Shown here piece by piece: positions 50,563 to 60,059 of a stretch of 64,000 nt of DNA. Numbering within the stretch: position 1 is the first letter of the stretch; the number at the start of each line of letters is the position of its first letter. Source of the stretch: Nonomuraea sp. NBC_00507 (GTDB lineage: Bacteria; Actinomycetota; Actinomycetes; Streptosporangiales; Streptosporangiaceae). The translations under genes and the position numbers were made by a program. The notes beneath the pieces were generated by a model. That model had not been told where the DNA came from. It saw only the letters and a list, made by a program, of their open reading frames with translations, and did no database searches. The stretch covers positions 9,114,001-9,178,000 of the forward strand of contig NZ_CP107853.1 in assembly GCF_036013525.1 (NCBI RefSeq). The letters are read 5' to 3'.

Positions 50563-50709
50563 CCGCGCTGAGCCCGATGATCGGCTATGACCATGCGGCC
50601 ATCGACCCCGAACGCCTCACCCGCCCCGGCGCGGCCGACTCCGCCTCTGGCACGCCCGCCGCAGGGCGAAAATGACGGAGCCGCCGTCGGCGTCCGCCGC
50701 CGCGCGTGA

Positions 50710-51756
50710 TCAGGCGGACGCCGATGATCCAGAGGGAAGCAGCGATGAGGCAGGTGGGCGGATTTCTCCGCTGCCGCGCGGCACCAGTGTGGGGCGGATG
50801 ACGCGGCGAGCCGGCGGCCCGGCCCATCCGTCGATCCTGGCGAACAGGGACTGCGCGGCAACCGTGCCCAGGTTGACCGGATCCCCGGCGACGACGGTCA
50901 GCGGGACGGGAAGCATGTCCGCCAGCGGGAAGTCGTCGAAGCCGGTGACCGCCACGTCGCGACGCGGCCCCAGCGCACGCAGCAGGCCCTGGGTCATGAA
51001 GCCGGTGGTGGTGAAGACGGCGGTCGGAGGGTCCGGCATCGCCAGCAGCTCGCGGCCCGCCCGTTCGGCCTCGGCCACCGAACCGGTGGACAGGCGCCGG
51101 ATCAGGGCGGGGTCGGCCGAACCGACCTCGGTGCGCATGGCATCCCTGAAGCCGCGCAGGCGCTGCGTCGTCGTCCAGCGGCTCGGCGCGACGATGGCGC
51201 CGATCCGGGAGTGCCCGTAGGAGACGAGGTGGCGTACGGCCATCCGCGCCCCGGCGGCGTTGTCCAGCACGACCTCGTCGGCCTCCACCCCGGCGCCGGG
51301 GCGGTCCACGAAGACGACCGGGGTGCCGCGCTCGATCTCCGGCTGCAGGTAGCTGTAGTCCCGGCCGCCGGGAACGACGAGGAGCCCGGCCACCTGGCGG
51401 CCCAGCAGGCCGTCGATGGCCGCGCGCTCGGCCTGCGGATCCTCATCCGCGCTGGCCAGCACGACGGCGTAGCCGCGTGCCCGGGCCACGCCGATCACCG
51501 AGGAGGCGACGGCCGCGAAGAACGGGTTGGTGAGGTCTCCGAGCAGCAGGCCGATGTCTCCGGTGCTCTGCCCGGATCGCATGCCTCGCATGCTCCTGGC
51601 CACCTCGTTGCGCCGGTAGCCGGTCGCGGCGATGGCCGCTTCCACCTTTGACCGCGTCGCACGGCTGACCCGCCCCTCCCCGTTCACCACCCGGGACACC
51701 GTCTTCATGCCCACCCCGGCGAGTTCGGCGACCTGCTTCATCGTCGGCCGAGTCAC
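50710..51756 (-). CDS. LacI-family repressor
   Basis: A 348-residue regulator. The N-terminal helix-turn-helix and hinge are TMKQVAELAGVGMKTVSRVVNGEGRVSRATRSKVEAAIAATGYRRNEVARSMR, followed by a periplasmic-binding-like sugar domain (DIGLLLGDLTNPFFAAV, GLLVVPGGRDYSYL, DVAVTGFDDFPLADML). GTG at 51756 has GGGGA 7 bases upstream. It lies 64 bases after the ABC ATPase gene on the same strand. Two CG-centred palindromes before the sugar operons are its likely sites, with a sugar inducer. Confidence 0.9.
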   Translation of the reverse strand: MTRPTMKQVAELAGVGMKTVSRVVNGEGRVSRATRSKVEAAIAATGYRRNEVARSMRGMRSGQSTGDIGLLLGDLTNPFFAAVASSVIGVARARGYAVVLASADEDPQAERAAIDGLLGRQVAGLLVVPGGRDYSYLQPEIERGTPVVFVDRPGAGVEADEVVLDNAAGARMAVRHLVSYGHSRIGAIVAPSRWTTTQRLRGFRDAMRTEVGSADPALIRRLSTGSVAEAERAGRELLAMPDPPTAVFTTTGFMTQGLLRALGPRRDVAVTGFDDFPLADMLPVPLTVVAGDPVNLGTVAAQSLFARIDGWAGPPARRVIRPTLVPRGSGEIRPPASSLLPSGSSASA

Positions 51757-51820
51757 GAGCCGTTCCCCTTCCTGCGGCTTGTCGATCACTACAAGACCGC
51801 GGACGCCCCGGCGGGGCCGG

Positions 51821-52726
51821 TCATCCCTCCGTCCCGGAGATTCCGCTGACATCACCGGGTCCGTCCGCCCGGCCGCTGCCGTCCGTCCTGGCGTTGATCG
51901 TGGTACCGATCATCGTATCCGGGCCGGTGCCGGCGGCGGCCTCGGCAAGATCACCAGGCGGCACCTCGGCCAGCATGCCGGTCATCGCCCCGAGCACGCG
52001 TTCCGCCGTGGCCTCCGCCCGCGTGAACATGGCCACACGCCGGCCCAGCCGCAGCACCTCGATCCGATCCGCCACCTCGAAGACGAAGGGCAGATTGTGG
52101 CTGACCAGCACCACGGATACGCCCTGCTCCCGTACGGACTCGATCAATGCCCGGACGCGGCCGGTCTGGACGACCCCCAGGGCGGCCGTCGGCTCGTCCA
52201 TCAGCACCAGCCGGCTGGCCCACAGCACCGCTCGCGCCACCGCGATCCCCTGCCGCTGACCACCGGACATGGTGCCGACCACGCTGCGGGTGTCCTGCAG
52301 ACCGACGCTGAGACGAGCGAACGCGTCGTCGGCCTGGCGCCGCATCTCCGGCTTGTCCAGCATGCCCAGCCTGCCGAGCAGACCGCCGCGCAGCACCTCA
52401 CGTCCGAGGAAGAGGTTCGCAGCGGGATCGAGGTCGGGGGCGAGCGCGAGGTCCTGATAGACGGTCTCGATGCCATGGCTTCGCGGATCGAGCGGACTGG
52501 AGAAGGTGACCGGCCGGCCGTCGACGACGATCTCGCCCTCGTCCGGCTGGATCACCCCGGAGATCACCTTGATCATGGTGCTCTTGCCCGCGCCGTTGTC
52601 TCCGACCAGTGCGACGACCTCGTTCGGGTAAACGGTGAGCGAGGCGTCTTGGAGGGCCCGGACCGTCCCATAGTGCTTGACGATGCCGGACAACTGCAGG
52701 AGCGGGGTGTCAGGGCTGCTGCTCAT
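51821..52726 (-). CDS. Sugar ABC transporter ATP-binding protein (single domain, FrcA-like)
   Basis: A 301-residue ATPase for a ribose-class importer. Walker A is GDNGAGKSTMIK (about residue 44), the signature MSGGQRQGIAVARA, Walker B LVLMDEPTAALG and the H-loop VSHNLPFVF. Unlike RbsA it has one domain, as in FrcA. The last 40 residues are Gly/Asp-rich and probably disordered. ATG at 52726 has GGAGG 5 bases upstream. The permease and binding protein are on the opposite strand beyond the mannosidase gene, an unusual split. Confidence 0.9.
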   Translation of the reverse strand: MSSSPDTPLLQLSGIVKHYGTVRALQDASLTVYPNEVVALVGDNGAGKSTMIKVISGVIQPDEGEIVVDGRPVTFSSPLDPRSHGIETVYQDLALAPDLDPAANLFLGREVLRGGLLGRLGMLDKPEMRRQADDAFARLSVGLQDTRSVVGTMSGGQRQGIAVARAVLWASRLVLMDEPTAALGVVQTGRVRALIESVREQGVSVVLVSHNLPFVFEVADRIEVLRLGRRVAMFTRAEATAERVLGAMTGMLAEVPPGDLAEAAAGTGPDTMIGTTINARTDGSGRADGPGDVSGISGTEG

Positions 52727-52770
52727 CTGCGCCTCCTCGGATCCCGTCCGGCCGAGGGGAACCGGAGGGG

Positions 52771-52786
52771 GTGACAACGCTGTCGC
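52771..52786. promoter_or_regulatory. LacI-type operator, site 1
   Basis: GTGACAACGCTGTCGC matches the perfect palindrome at 54339 in 14 of 16 positions. It lies 44 bases upstream of the ATPase start and in the leader of the divergent mannosidase gene, so it could control both. Confidence 0.7.
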
Positions 52787-52956
52787 ATCGGACAGTACTA
52801 GGGTAGCGTGCGCCGGCATAGACGTCCGCGGTGCGGAGATCCCGCCGTGACCCGCGGCACCGAGCAGGTTCCGCCTGTCAGTTGAGGGGTGCGTTCTTCT
52901 TGTCAGCCGACATCCACGCAGCACACTGGGCAGTTCTCGCTGGGAGCCTGGCCTCC

Positions 52957-54300
52957 GTGTCCTCCCGGGCGGCGGCTCGGCTGGAGGCGGAATTCGGCGC
53001 CGGTGAGTTGTTCCGGCGCTGTTTCGCCAACGCCTGGACGACCACGCTGCGCGGCGAACTGGACGAGCCCTTCGTCATCACCGGCGACATCGAAGCGATG
53101 TGGCACCGGGACACGATCGGCCAGCTCCGGCCGTACTTGATCGGCCTGCCCGACCCGGCCGTGCGGCGCGTCCTGACCGGGGTCGTCCGGCGGATGGCCC
53201 GCGCGGTCCTGACCGATCCCTACGCGAACGCGGTGAACGACGGGCCCACCGGCGGCCACGCGGACGAGCACGACCGGCCGGCGCCGCCCCCGGACGTGTG
53301 GGAGCGCAAGTACGAGGTGGACTCGCTGTGCTCGTTGCTGTCCTTCGGCTATGAGCTCTGGGCGGCCGGTGGATCGGCGGCGCATCTGGACGGCGACTTC
53401 GCGGCGGCTGCCGACCTCGTCATGCGGGTCTGGCGGGTCGAGCAGGACCACGAGCGGGCCTCGCCGTACCGGTTCGAGCGCGTGGCCGGTCCCTTCCAGG
53501 GCGACACACTGGACCGCGGCGGCCTCGGGTCGCCGGTCGGCCACACGGGGATGACCTGGTCGGGATTCCGGCCCAGCGACGACCGGTGCGAGTACGGCTA
53601 CCTGATTCCGGCCAACGCGGCGGCCGTGGTCGCGCTCAACGGCGTCGTGCGGCTGTGTGCGGAGGGACTGCTGGAGCCCGCGCTCGGCACCCGGGCGCTC
53701 GAGCTGGCCGTCGACATCGCGGGCGGCATCGCCCGCCATGGAGTGGCGCACACCGGCTCCGGCCCCGTCTACGCGTACGAGGTGGACGGCCTCGGCGGGG
53801 TGAACCTTATGGACGACGCCAATGTGCCAAGCCTGCTCTCTCTGCCCTATCTGGGCTGGTGCGACCACGACGATCCGCTCTACCGGCGGACCCGCGATCT
53901 CGTGCTGAGCGAACGGAACCCGTACTTCTACCGGGGCGTGGCGGCGGACGGCGTCGGCAGCCCGCACACACCTGCGCGGCACATCTGGCCGATGGCGTTG
54001 TGCATGCGGGCCCTGACCACCGGGTCACGGCAAGAGTCGGCCGACACGTACCGGGTGCTCGTGGCCACCGACGCCGGCACCGGGCTGATGCACGAAAGCT
54101 TCCACGCCGACGATCCCGCCACCTTCACCAGGCCGTGGTTCGCCTGGGCGAATTCCCTGTTCGCCGAACTGTCGCTCTCCCTGGCGGGGCTCCCGGTGCC
54201 GCGTCCGGTTCCTCCTGTGCCGGCCGAGGTGGCCGACGCCGTACGGGCGGCGGATTCGCCGGTGACCCTCGCTCGGCAACAATTGGGCCACCGGCGTTGA
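52957..54300 (+). CDS. GH125 exo-alpha-1,6-mannosidase-like hydrolase
   Basis: A glycoside hydrolase family 125 protein of about 447 residues, with no signal peptide, so it acts in the cytoplasm on imported glycosides. ITGDIEAMWHRDTIGQLRPYL is the family motif with the catalytic-acid Asp, TGMTWSGFRPSDDRCEYGYLIPANAAAVVAL and LMHESFHADDPATFTRPWFAWANSLF are further signatures. Known members remove alpha-1,6-mannose. The start is uncertain: GTG at 52957 (GGGAG 10 bases upstream) or TTG at 52900 (GAGGGG 10 bases upstream). It lies between the two halves of a sugar importer, pointing to mannosides as substrate. Confidence 0.85.
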   Translation: MSSRAAARLEAEFGAGELFRRCFANAWTTTLRGELDEPFVITGDIEAMWHRDTIGQLRPYLIGLPDPAVRRVLTGVVRRMARAVLTDPYANAVNDGPTGGHADEHDRPAPPPDVWERKYEVDSLCSLLSFGYELWAAGGSAAHLDGDFAAAADLVMRVWRVEQDHERASPYRFERVAGPFQGDTLDRGGLGSPVGHTGMTWSGFRPSDDRCEYGYLIPANAAAVVALNGVVRLCAEGLLEPALGTRALELAVDIAGGIARHGVAHTGSGPVYAYEVDGLGGVNLMDDANVPSLLSLPYLGWCDHDDPLYRRTRDLVLSERNPYFYRGVAADGVGSPHTPARHIWPMALCMRALTTGSRQESADTYRVLVATDAGTGLMHESFHADDPATFTRPWFAWANSLFAELSLSLAGLPVPRPVPPVPAEVADAVRAADSPVTLARQQLGHRR

Positions 54301-54338
54301 CGGCCCCCGGCGGCCGGGGTTACCGTGCCTCATCCGAT

Positions 54339-54354
54339 GTGACAACGTTGTCAC
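54339..54354. promoter_or_regulatory. LacI-type operator, site 2 (perfect)
   Basis: GTGACAACGTTGTCAC is a perfect 16-bp palindrome with the central CG typical of LacI-family sites. It is 27 bases upstream of the permease start, between the mannosidase stop and the permease gene. Confidence 0.85.
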
Positions 54355-54381
54355 CAATGGCGCACCCTACAGAGGTGAGCG

Positions 54382-55440
54382 ATGTCAGAGCTTGAGACAG
54401 CGCCGACGAGCACCGACGCCGCACGTCCCGTGGCCACCGCGGACGGCGCCCGGCCGGGATCGCAGACGTCCGGCCGGCTCCGTAACGTGCACCGGACGCA
54501 ACGCAGCTGGTCGGTGCTCGTCCTGCTGGCCCTGATCACCATCTTCTCGGTGATGCGCCCAGAGCAGTTCGTGTCCTGGTTCAACGCCAAGAGCATCGCC
54601 GTCGACGCCTCGAGCTACCTGCTCATCGCGGTCGGAATGACCTTCGTCATCACGATCGCGGGCATCGATCTCTCGGTCGGCTCGGTGCTCGTGTTCTCGG
54701 GCGTCGTCAGCCTCAAGGTGATGCTCGCGATCGGCGGCGACGGGCCACTCGTCCTGCTGGCCGGGCTCGCCGCCGCGCTGCTGTCCGGGGTGGCATGGGG
54801 GCTGGTCAACGGGCTCGTCACCACCCGCGGCGGCGTCTCTCCGCTGATCACCACACTCGGCAGCTTCGCCGCCGCCACCGGCCTCGCCTACCTCCTGGCC
54901 GGTGGGCAGGACATGCACGGCGTGCCGCGCACGCTGGCCGACACCCTCGGCTTCGGCGAATTCCTCGGCGTGCCGTACACGGTGCTGGTGGCACTGACGG
55001 TCGCCGCCGCCGGCGCCTTCGTGATGTCGCAGACGCGGTTCGGCCGCTATACGGCCGCGATCGGATCCAACGAGGAGGCGGTCCGCCGGGCCGCGGTCAA
55101 CGTCAACAACCACATCGTCAAGGTCTACGTGCTCTCCGGCGCCCTGGCCGGGCTGTCCGGATTCGTGAGCCTGGCCCGGTTCCAGACAACGACGCTCAAC
55201 GGACACCAGACCGACATGCTGCAGGCGATTCTCGCGGTCGTCATCGGAGGGACGAGCCTGATCGGCGGTGTGGGCACCGTGCTCGGCACCGTCGTCGGCG
55301 TCATGATCCCTTCGGTGCTCACGGACGGCTTCGTCATCCTCGGCTTGGAGCCCTTCTGGCAGCAGGTCGCACTCGGCGCCGCCCTGGTCATCGTGGTGAT
55401 GGTCGACCAGCGGCGCCGACGGCGCGACGTACGAACGTAG
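54382..55440 (+). CDS. Sugar ABC transporter permease (RbsC-like)
   Basis: A 352-residue membrane subunit with eight to ten spans. ITIAGIDLSVGSVLVFSGVVSL is the BPD_transp_2 signature, with GLVNGLVTTRGGVSPLITTLGSF and AIGSNEEAVRRAAVNVNNHIVKVYVLSGALAGLSGFV later. About 40 residues before the first span are hydrophilic. ATG at 54382 has GAGGTGA upstream. It works with the binding protein encoded 155 bases downstream and the ATPase on the other strand. Confidence 0.92.
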   Translation: MSELETAPTSTDAARPVATADGARPGSQTSGRLRNVHRTQRSWSVLVLLALITIFSVMRPEQFVSWFNAKSIAVDASSYLLIAVGMTFVITIAGIDLSVGSVLVFSGVVSLKVMLAIGGDGPLVLLAGLAAALLSGVAWGLVNGLVTTRGGVSPLITTLGSFAAATGLAYLLAGGQDMHGVPRTLADTLGFGEFLGVPYTVLVALTVAAAGAFVMSQTRFGRYTAAIGSNEEAVRRAAVNVNNHIVKVYVLSGALAGLSGFVSLARFQTTTLNGHQTDMLQAILAVVIGGTSLIGGVGTVLGTVVGVMIPSVLTDGFVILGLEPFWQQVALGAALVIVVMVDQRRRRRDVRT

Positions 55441-55595
55441 CGCGGCAGGACTCTCACAGCATCCATCCCGCTCATCCCCCACATCTGCTCACGCCCTGCG
55501 CCGCCCACGAGACTTCCTCCTGCGACGACGCACGTTTCACTCCATCGCCCGCACACACCGACAGTGTGCGGCCGCATCAATCAGGAGAGTCGACG

Positions 55596-56618
55596 ATGCA
55601 GAGAACACCCATGGCATGGCTGGCCGTCGTCGCCGGTCTCGTGACCACGCTCGCCGCCTGCGGTTCCTCCGCTTCCAGCGGCACGGACACCGCCTCGAAC
55701 GCCGGCGCCTCGGCCACAACGACCGAAGCGGGGGCCAAGAAGGTCAAAGTGACCTTCATCGAAGGGGTCGCAGGTGACCCCTTCTACGAGACCATGGCCT
55801 GCGGCGCCAAGGAGGCGGCGGCGCAGCACAACGTGGACCTGAACGTCCAGGGCGCCAAGAACTGGGACGTGAGCCTGCAGATCCCCATGGTCAACTCCGT
55901 CATCGCCGCCCGGCCGGACGCGCTGTTCATCGCCCCCAACGACTCCCAGGCCCTGATCCAGCCGCTCAAGCAGGCGACCGAGGCCGGTATCAAGGTGGTG
56001 CTGGTGGACACCACCCTGTCGGACACCAGCTTCGTCGCTTCAGCGATCGCCAGCGACAACGTCAAGGGCGGGCAGGTCGCCGCCGACGCGCTGGCGAAGC
56101 TCATCGGCGAGAAGGGCAGCGTCCTCCTGGTCGGCGGCCAGCCCGGAGTCAGCACGGCCGAGGCCCGGCAGAAGGGCTTCGAGGAGGGGCTCAAGAAGTA
56201 CCCCAACATCAAATATCTCGGCAACGTGTTCACCTCCAACGGCGTCGCGAAGATCTCCCAGCTGGTCTCCGCCCAGCTCGCGGCCCATCCCGACCTGGCC
56301 GGCATCTTCGCGCTCAGCACGGACCAGAGCCAGGGCGCCAACAACGCGGTGAAGGCGGCGGGCAAGGCCGGCACGATCAAGCTGGTCGGCTTCGACGCGG
56401 GACCCGCGCAGGTCGAGCAGTTGCGCGACGACGTGGTCCAGGCCCTGGTCGCTCAGCAGCCGGCGCAGATCGGCGCCGACGGTGTCGCCCAGGCCGCCGC
56501 GGCGGCGCGTGGCGAGCAGGTGCAGAAGCAGATCGGCACGGACTCTACCGTCATCACCAAGGAGAACGTCGACGACCCCGAGGTCGCGAAGTATCTCTAC
56601 ACCACCACCTGCAACTGA
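55596..56618 (+). CDS. Sugar-binding lipoprotein (periplasmic-binding family 4)
   Basis: A 340-residue extracellular binding protein. Lipobox TLAAC (Cys about residue 22) and a Ser/Thr-rich linker are followed by VTFIEGVAGDPFYETMACGAKEAAAQHNVDLNVQG, RPDALFIAPNDSQALIQPLKQATEAGIKVVLVDTTL and IKLVGFDAGPAQVEQLRDDVVQALVAQQP, the standard RbsB-like core. ATG at 55596 has AGGAGAG 6 bases upstream. It is the last gene before a strong terminator. The 155-base gap from the permease holds no gene. Confidence 0.92.
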   Translation: MQRTPMAWLAVVAGLVTTLAACGSSASSGTDTASNAGASATTTEAGAKKVKVTFIEGVAGDPFYETMACGAKEAAAQHNVDLNVQGAKNWDVSLQIPMVNSVIAARPDALFIAPNDSQALIQPLKQATEAGIKVVLVDTTLSDTSFVASAIASDNVKGGQVAADALAKLIGEKGSVLLVGGQPGVSTAEARQKGFEEGLKKYPNIKYLGNVFTSNGVAKISQLVSAQLAAHPDLAGIFALSTDQSQGANNAVKAAGKAGTIKLVGFDAGPAQVEQLRDDVVQALVAQQPAQIGADGVAQAAAAARGEQVQKQIGTDSTVITKENVDDPEVAKYLYTTTCN

Positions 56619-56644
56619 CACCGGCTCAGCCGCCGGCATCGCAC

Positions 56645-56678
56645 CGGCCGGAAACCCCCACGGGTTTCCGGCCGTTGT
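56645..56678 (+). terminator. Rho-independent-like terminator after the binding-protein gene
   Basis: A perfect 13-bp stem CGGCCGGAAACCC-CCAC-GGGTTTCCGGCCG followed by TTGT, 26 bases past the stop. It is the clearest terminator in the window. Confidence 0.9.
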
Positions 56679-56703
56679 GATGCTCGGCGTATGGGGCCGG
56701 TCG

Positions 56704-56934
56704 TCAGCCGCCTCCGCCTCCACCTCCGCCTCCACTTCCGTCACCGCCCGAGAAGCCGCCGCCGTCGCAGCCACTGTCACCAAACCCGCCCGAGCCGCCG
56801 CCGAACGGGATGCCGGGGCTGCCGGATCCCCTCCGCATGGAGGGCCCTCCGCTGATCAGTGACCCGGCCATCCCCACGACGACGCACACGAACATGATCA
56901 CGAAGCCGGCCGCCACGACTGTTGACACCGTCAC
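56704..56934 (-). CDS. Small membrane protein with Gly-rich tail
   Basis: A 76-residue protein: one membrane span (STVVAAGFVIMFVCVVVGMAGSLI) then a tail of mostly Gly, Ser and Asp ending in nine glycines. GTG at 56934 has GGGGGA 7 bases upstream, so it is probably expressed. Gly-rich tails of this type follow membrane spans in many actinomycete wall-associated proteins. It is divergent from the DUF6493 gene. No function can be assigned. Confidence 0.6.
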   Translation of the reverse strand: MTVSTVVAAGFVIMFVCVVVGMAGSLISGGPSMRRGSGSPGIPFGGGSGGFGDSGCDGGGFSGGDGSGGGGGGGGG

Positions 56935-57079
56935 AAGATCATCCCCCCGAGTGCCAGAGATCGGTAGTGCTCACGGTAAATGCGGCACCGGTGGCCGAGA
57001 GGTTTCTGATCCTTTTGATCGCATGCGGGCGACGGCCGATGATCCGGATCTGTCGGAGCCGATCTCTACGGTGTGCGGC

Positions 57080-59962
57080 ATGACGACTCACCCCCCCAAG
57101 AGCCGAGCCTGGCCGGGCGTGCGGGCGGCCATCACGGCCGGCGACCCGGCCCTGGTCGCGGACGCGGTGCTGGCCCTCGACGAGGCCGGATGCCGCGAGG
57201 TGGCCCGAGAGCTGCCCGGCCACATCGGTGTCGCCAGGAAGGCGGTCGCGGAACGCGACCGCCGCCGGGGCGTCTGGAGCGACGGCGAGGAATGGATCGA
57301 GCCCATGCGGGTCGCCGGCGCGGGCGTGCTCGGCGGGGCGGCGGCCGTCGCGACCTGGCTCTACCGTCGCGACTTCACCCGCTGGCGGCGGCCGCTCGAC
57401 TCCGGGCCGCTGCTGCGGGTGATCGCCGCGCGGCCGCCGGAGTGGCAGGCCGACGTCGCCGTGCGCCTGGCCCTGCGGTTGCGCGGCAGCCGGGCCCAGG
57501 CCAGGGACGACAGTGTCCCGCTGGCCCTGGAGCTGCTGCGCCGCACCGGCGCCGTCCCGCCTGACCACGACCCGCTCACGACCGCCTGGGTGTCCCAGCC
57601 GCCGCCGGCCCTGGAGCACGACCCACTGGCCGAGCACCTGGTGCCCCGCCTGTTCGAGGCCGAGGGCGTCGGCCGGGAGCTGCGGGAGGACAATGTCGAG
57701 CCGCCCTCATGGGACTCCGGCCGCCGCACCTGGCTGGGAGCGCTGCGCGAGGCGGTCGCGGCCGGCCGGTTCGCTCCCGAGCCGCTGGTCGACGGCTGCA
57801 TACGGCGGTTCCTGCGTGGCGGCAGCGCCACCGACCTACGCTTCTTCGCCCGCCTGCACGAGATGCTGGCCCCGGCGCCGAGCCAGGAGCGCAACCGCGA
57901 CTACCTGCGGCTGCTGCCCGCCGCGCCGGGTCCGGTGGCCGAGCTGGCGCTGCGGCACCTGCGCGGCGCGGGCGGGCTGAGCGGCGAGGAGGTCAATGAC
58001 GCGGTGTCGGCACTGCTGTTCCGCCCTGAGGGAAAGCTCGTGCGCGCCGGGCTGAGCCTGCTGGACCAGGCCGCCCGCGACGCGGCCGGCGACCTCGACG
58101 ACCTGGCCCCTGCGCTCGCCTCGGCATTCCTGTGCGAGTCCTACGAGGTGCGCGAGCGCACGGTGCGCCTGGCCGTCAAGCATGCCGGACGCTTCACGCC
58201 CGCCGGGACCGGGGCCGTGCGCGAGGCGGCGAGCGTCCTACCCGCCGAGCTGGCGGCGCGGCTGTCGGAGGCGTACGGCGTGGTGGCGACCGAGCCGGAG
58301 GCGCCCGACGACTTCGAGCCCGCGCCGCTGCCGCCGTTCGAGCCGCTCGCCCGCGAGCCGTTCCCGCCGGCGGTTGACGACCTGACCGCCGCCTACAACC
58401 GGGTCGGCGACGGCATCACCTTCGAACGGTGGCTCGACGGCTTCGTCCGCGACCCGTCCAAGCGGCCGCGCCCGGGCCGGGGCCGGATCTACGAGCGCCG
58501 CCAGTGGTCCGACCTCAGTGAGTGGACGGAGGCGCTGCTGCGCGAGGCCGCCAATCCCGGCGAGGAGCCACCCGTCCCGGAGCCCGAACGAGCTCCCGAG
58601 TACGCCAGGCACATCATCGGCGTGCGCACCGCCGAGGGCGACATGGAGGTGGACTTCGGCCGGCTGCCCGCCGAGCTGCGGGAAAGCATCGCCGCGGGCC
58701 TCACGGCACAAGGCATTCCGCTGGGCAACCTGGAGCGCTTCAAGGAAGGCCCGCCGCTCGACGCGGAGATCCTAGGGGTGTCGATCATGTCGTCGGGTCA
58801 CTGGAGACGCCGCGACGAGGAGGAGGACACGCCGCGGGACCGCCTGCCGGACCCGCGCCACGTCTCACTGCCGCACTACGCCATGCTGTTACGCTGCGCC
58901 GAGGTCCACGCCGCGCTGAAGGCCGGGACGCTGCCGCCCTACCTGCTGGCCACCCCGACCCTCACCTCCGGCCACCTCGACCCCGCCGAGCTGGTGTCTC
59001 GCCTTAAGGGATACGAGCGTGCCGGTGTCCAGGCCCTCCCCGCCGATCTGGGGCAGGCGCTGCTGCGGCTGCCGCGCGAGGTGGACCCAGAGGTGGTCGA
59101 CCGCGCCGGGAAGCTGACCTCGCAAGCGGGCGCGACGCTGGCGCGCTGGCTGGCCGACCGGCCGGAGGCGGAGCTGCGCGTGGACTGGTCGCACGCCGGC
59201 GGCGACTACACGCACGACCGGCAGCAGGGCGGGCACAGCCCCCGGTTGCACCCCCGCATCCGGATCGAGCCGACGGGGCTGGCGCTGATCGACGCGCTGC
59301 TGTCCGATCCGCGTCCCTGGCCGAACGAAGACGACGGCAGATACATGGACTCCTGGCGGCTGACGCTGCCCTCGGACCGGGAGACGGTGGCCATGCACTT
59401 CCTGCCGCATCTGCTCAACACCTGGGACCGGCCGGGCTACTTCCACGAGTACGTGGCCGCGCTGTTCTCCCAGGACGGGCCGGTGGGTGAGGCAATGGCG
59501 CTGCTGATCGCCGTCCAGCTGACCGAGCAGGGCATGTTCGCCTGGCCCGAGCGCGGCCGGGGACTACTCCTGGGCGCGGCGGCCGCCGGCTGCCTGCCCG
59601 CGGTGGAGTGCGGGCGGCAGCTCGGGCTGTCCCTGCGCAGGGACGTGACCAAGATGAGCCGCATACGGCCGGCGCTGGAGGAATGCGCGAGACAGGGCGC
59701 GCACCGGCAGGTGTGGGAGATCATGACCGGGCTGCTGACCGTCTACCTGCCGGGACCGGACGAGCGGCCGCATTCTGGGCACACCCAGGCGCTCACCTTC
59801 GCGGTCGACGCCGCCCGCTGGGCGGGAGCGCACGGCCCAGTCCCGGCGGTCGCCGAGGTGGCGGCCCGCAAGGGGTCGAGCGGCTTCGTACGCAACGCCC
59901 GCGCCCTGCACGAGCAACTACTCGGCGGACGGGGACAGGCCGCGACGCGGGCGCGCGCCTAG
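57080..59962 (+). CDS. DUF6493-family large repeat-like protein
   Basis: A 960-residue cytoplasmic protein without signal or spans. The start (GVRAAITAGDPALVADAVLALDEAGCREVARELPGHI) and the long series of Ala/Leu/Arg-rich helices fit my recollection of the DUF6493 family of actinobacteria, whose helical repeats resemble HEAT-type scaffolds. Residues about 400-500 are Pro/Glu-rich and probably a linker; the end (GLLLGAAAAGCLPAVECGRQLGLSLRRDVTKMSRI) is a second helical block. ATG at 57080 is used; 57023 is an alternative. Family members often lie beside SWIM zinc-finger and VWA genes, which are not seen here. Function unknown. Confidence 0.75.
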   Translation: MTTHPPKSRAWPGVRAAITAGDPALVADAVLALDEAGCREVARELPGHIGVARKAVAERDRRRGVWSDGEEWIEPMRVAGAGVLGGAAAVATWLYRRDFTRWRRPLDSGPLLRVIAARPPEWQADVAVRLALRLRGSRAQARDDSVPLALELLRRTGAVPPDHDPLTTAWVSQPPPALEHDPLAEHLVPRLFEAEGVGRELREDNVEPPSWDSGRRTWLGALREAVAAGRFAPEPLVDGCIRRFLRGGSATDLRFFARLHEMLAPAPSQERNRDYLRLLPAAPGPVAELALRHLRGAGGLSGEEVNDAVSALLFRPEGKLVRAGLSLLDQAARDAAGDLDDLAPALASAFLCESYEVRERTVRLAVKHAGRFTPAGTGAVREAASVLPAELAARLSEAYGVVATEPEAPDDFEPAPLPPFEPLAREPFPPAVDDLTAAYNRVGDGITFERWLDGFVRDPSKRPRPGRGRIYERRQWSDLSEWTEALLREAANPGEEPPVPEPERAPEYARHIIGVRTAEGDMEVDFGRLPAELRESIAAGLTAQGIPLGNLERFKEGPPLDAEILGVSIMSSGHWRRRDEEEDTPRDRLPDPRHVSLPHYAMLLRCAEVHAALKAGTLPPYLLATPTLTSGHLDPAELVSRLKGYERAGVQALPADLGQALLRLPREVDPEVVDRAGKLTSQAGATLARWLADRPEAELRVDWSHAGGDYTHDRQQGGHSPRLHPRIRIEPTGLALIDALLSDPRPWPNEDDGRYMDSWRLTLPSDRETVAMHFLPHLLNTWDRPGYFHEYVAALFSQDGPVGEAMALLIAVQLTEQGMFAWPERGRGLLLGAAAAGCLPAVECGRQLGLSLRRDVTKMSRIRPALEECARQGAHRQVWEIMTGLLTVYLPGPDERPHSGHTQALTFAVDAARWAGAHGPVPAVAEVAARKGSSGFVRNARALHEQLLGGRGQAATRARA

Positions 59963-60059
59963 ACGAGTGCGGCCGACGAATCGCCTCGGACACGCAGGCC
60001 GAACACGTTGCCACGCCCGGTGAGGTCGCGATCAGGGCGGTGGCCGCGACGTGCCGGCT

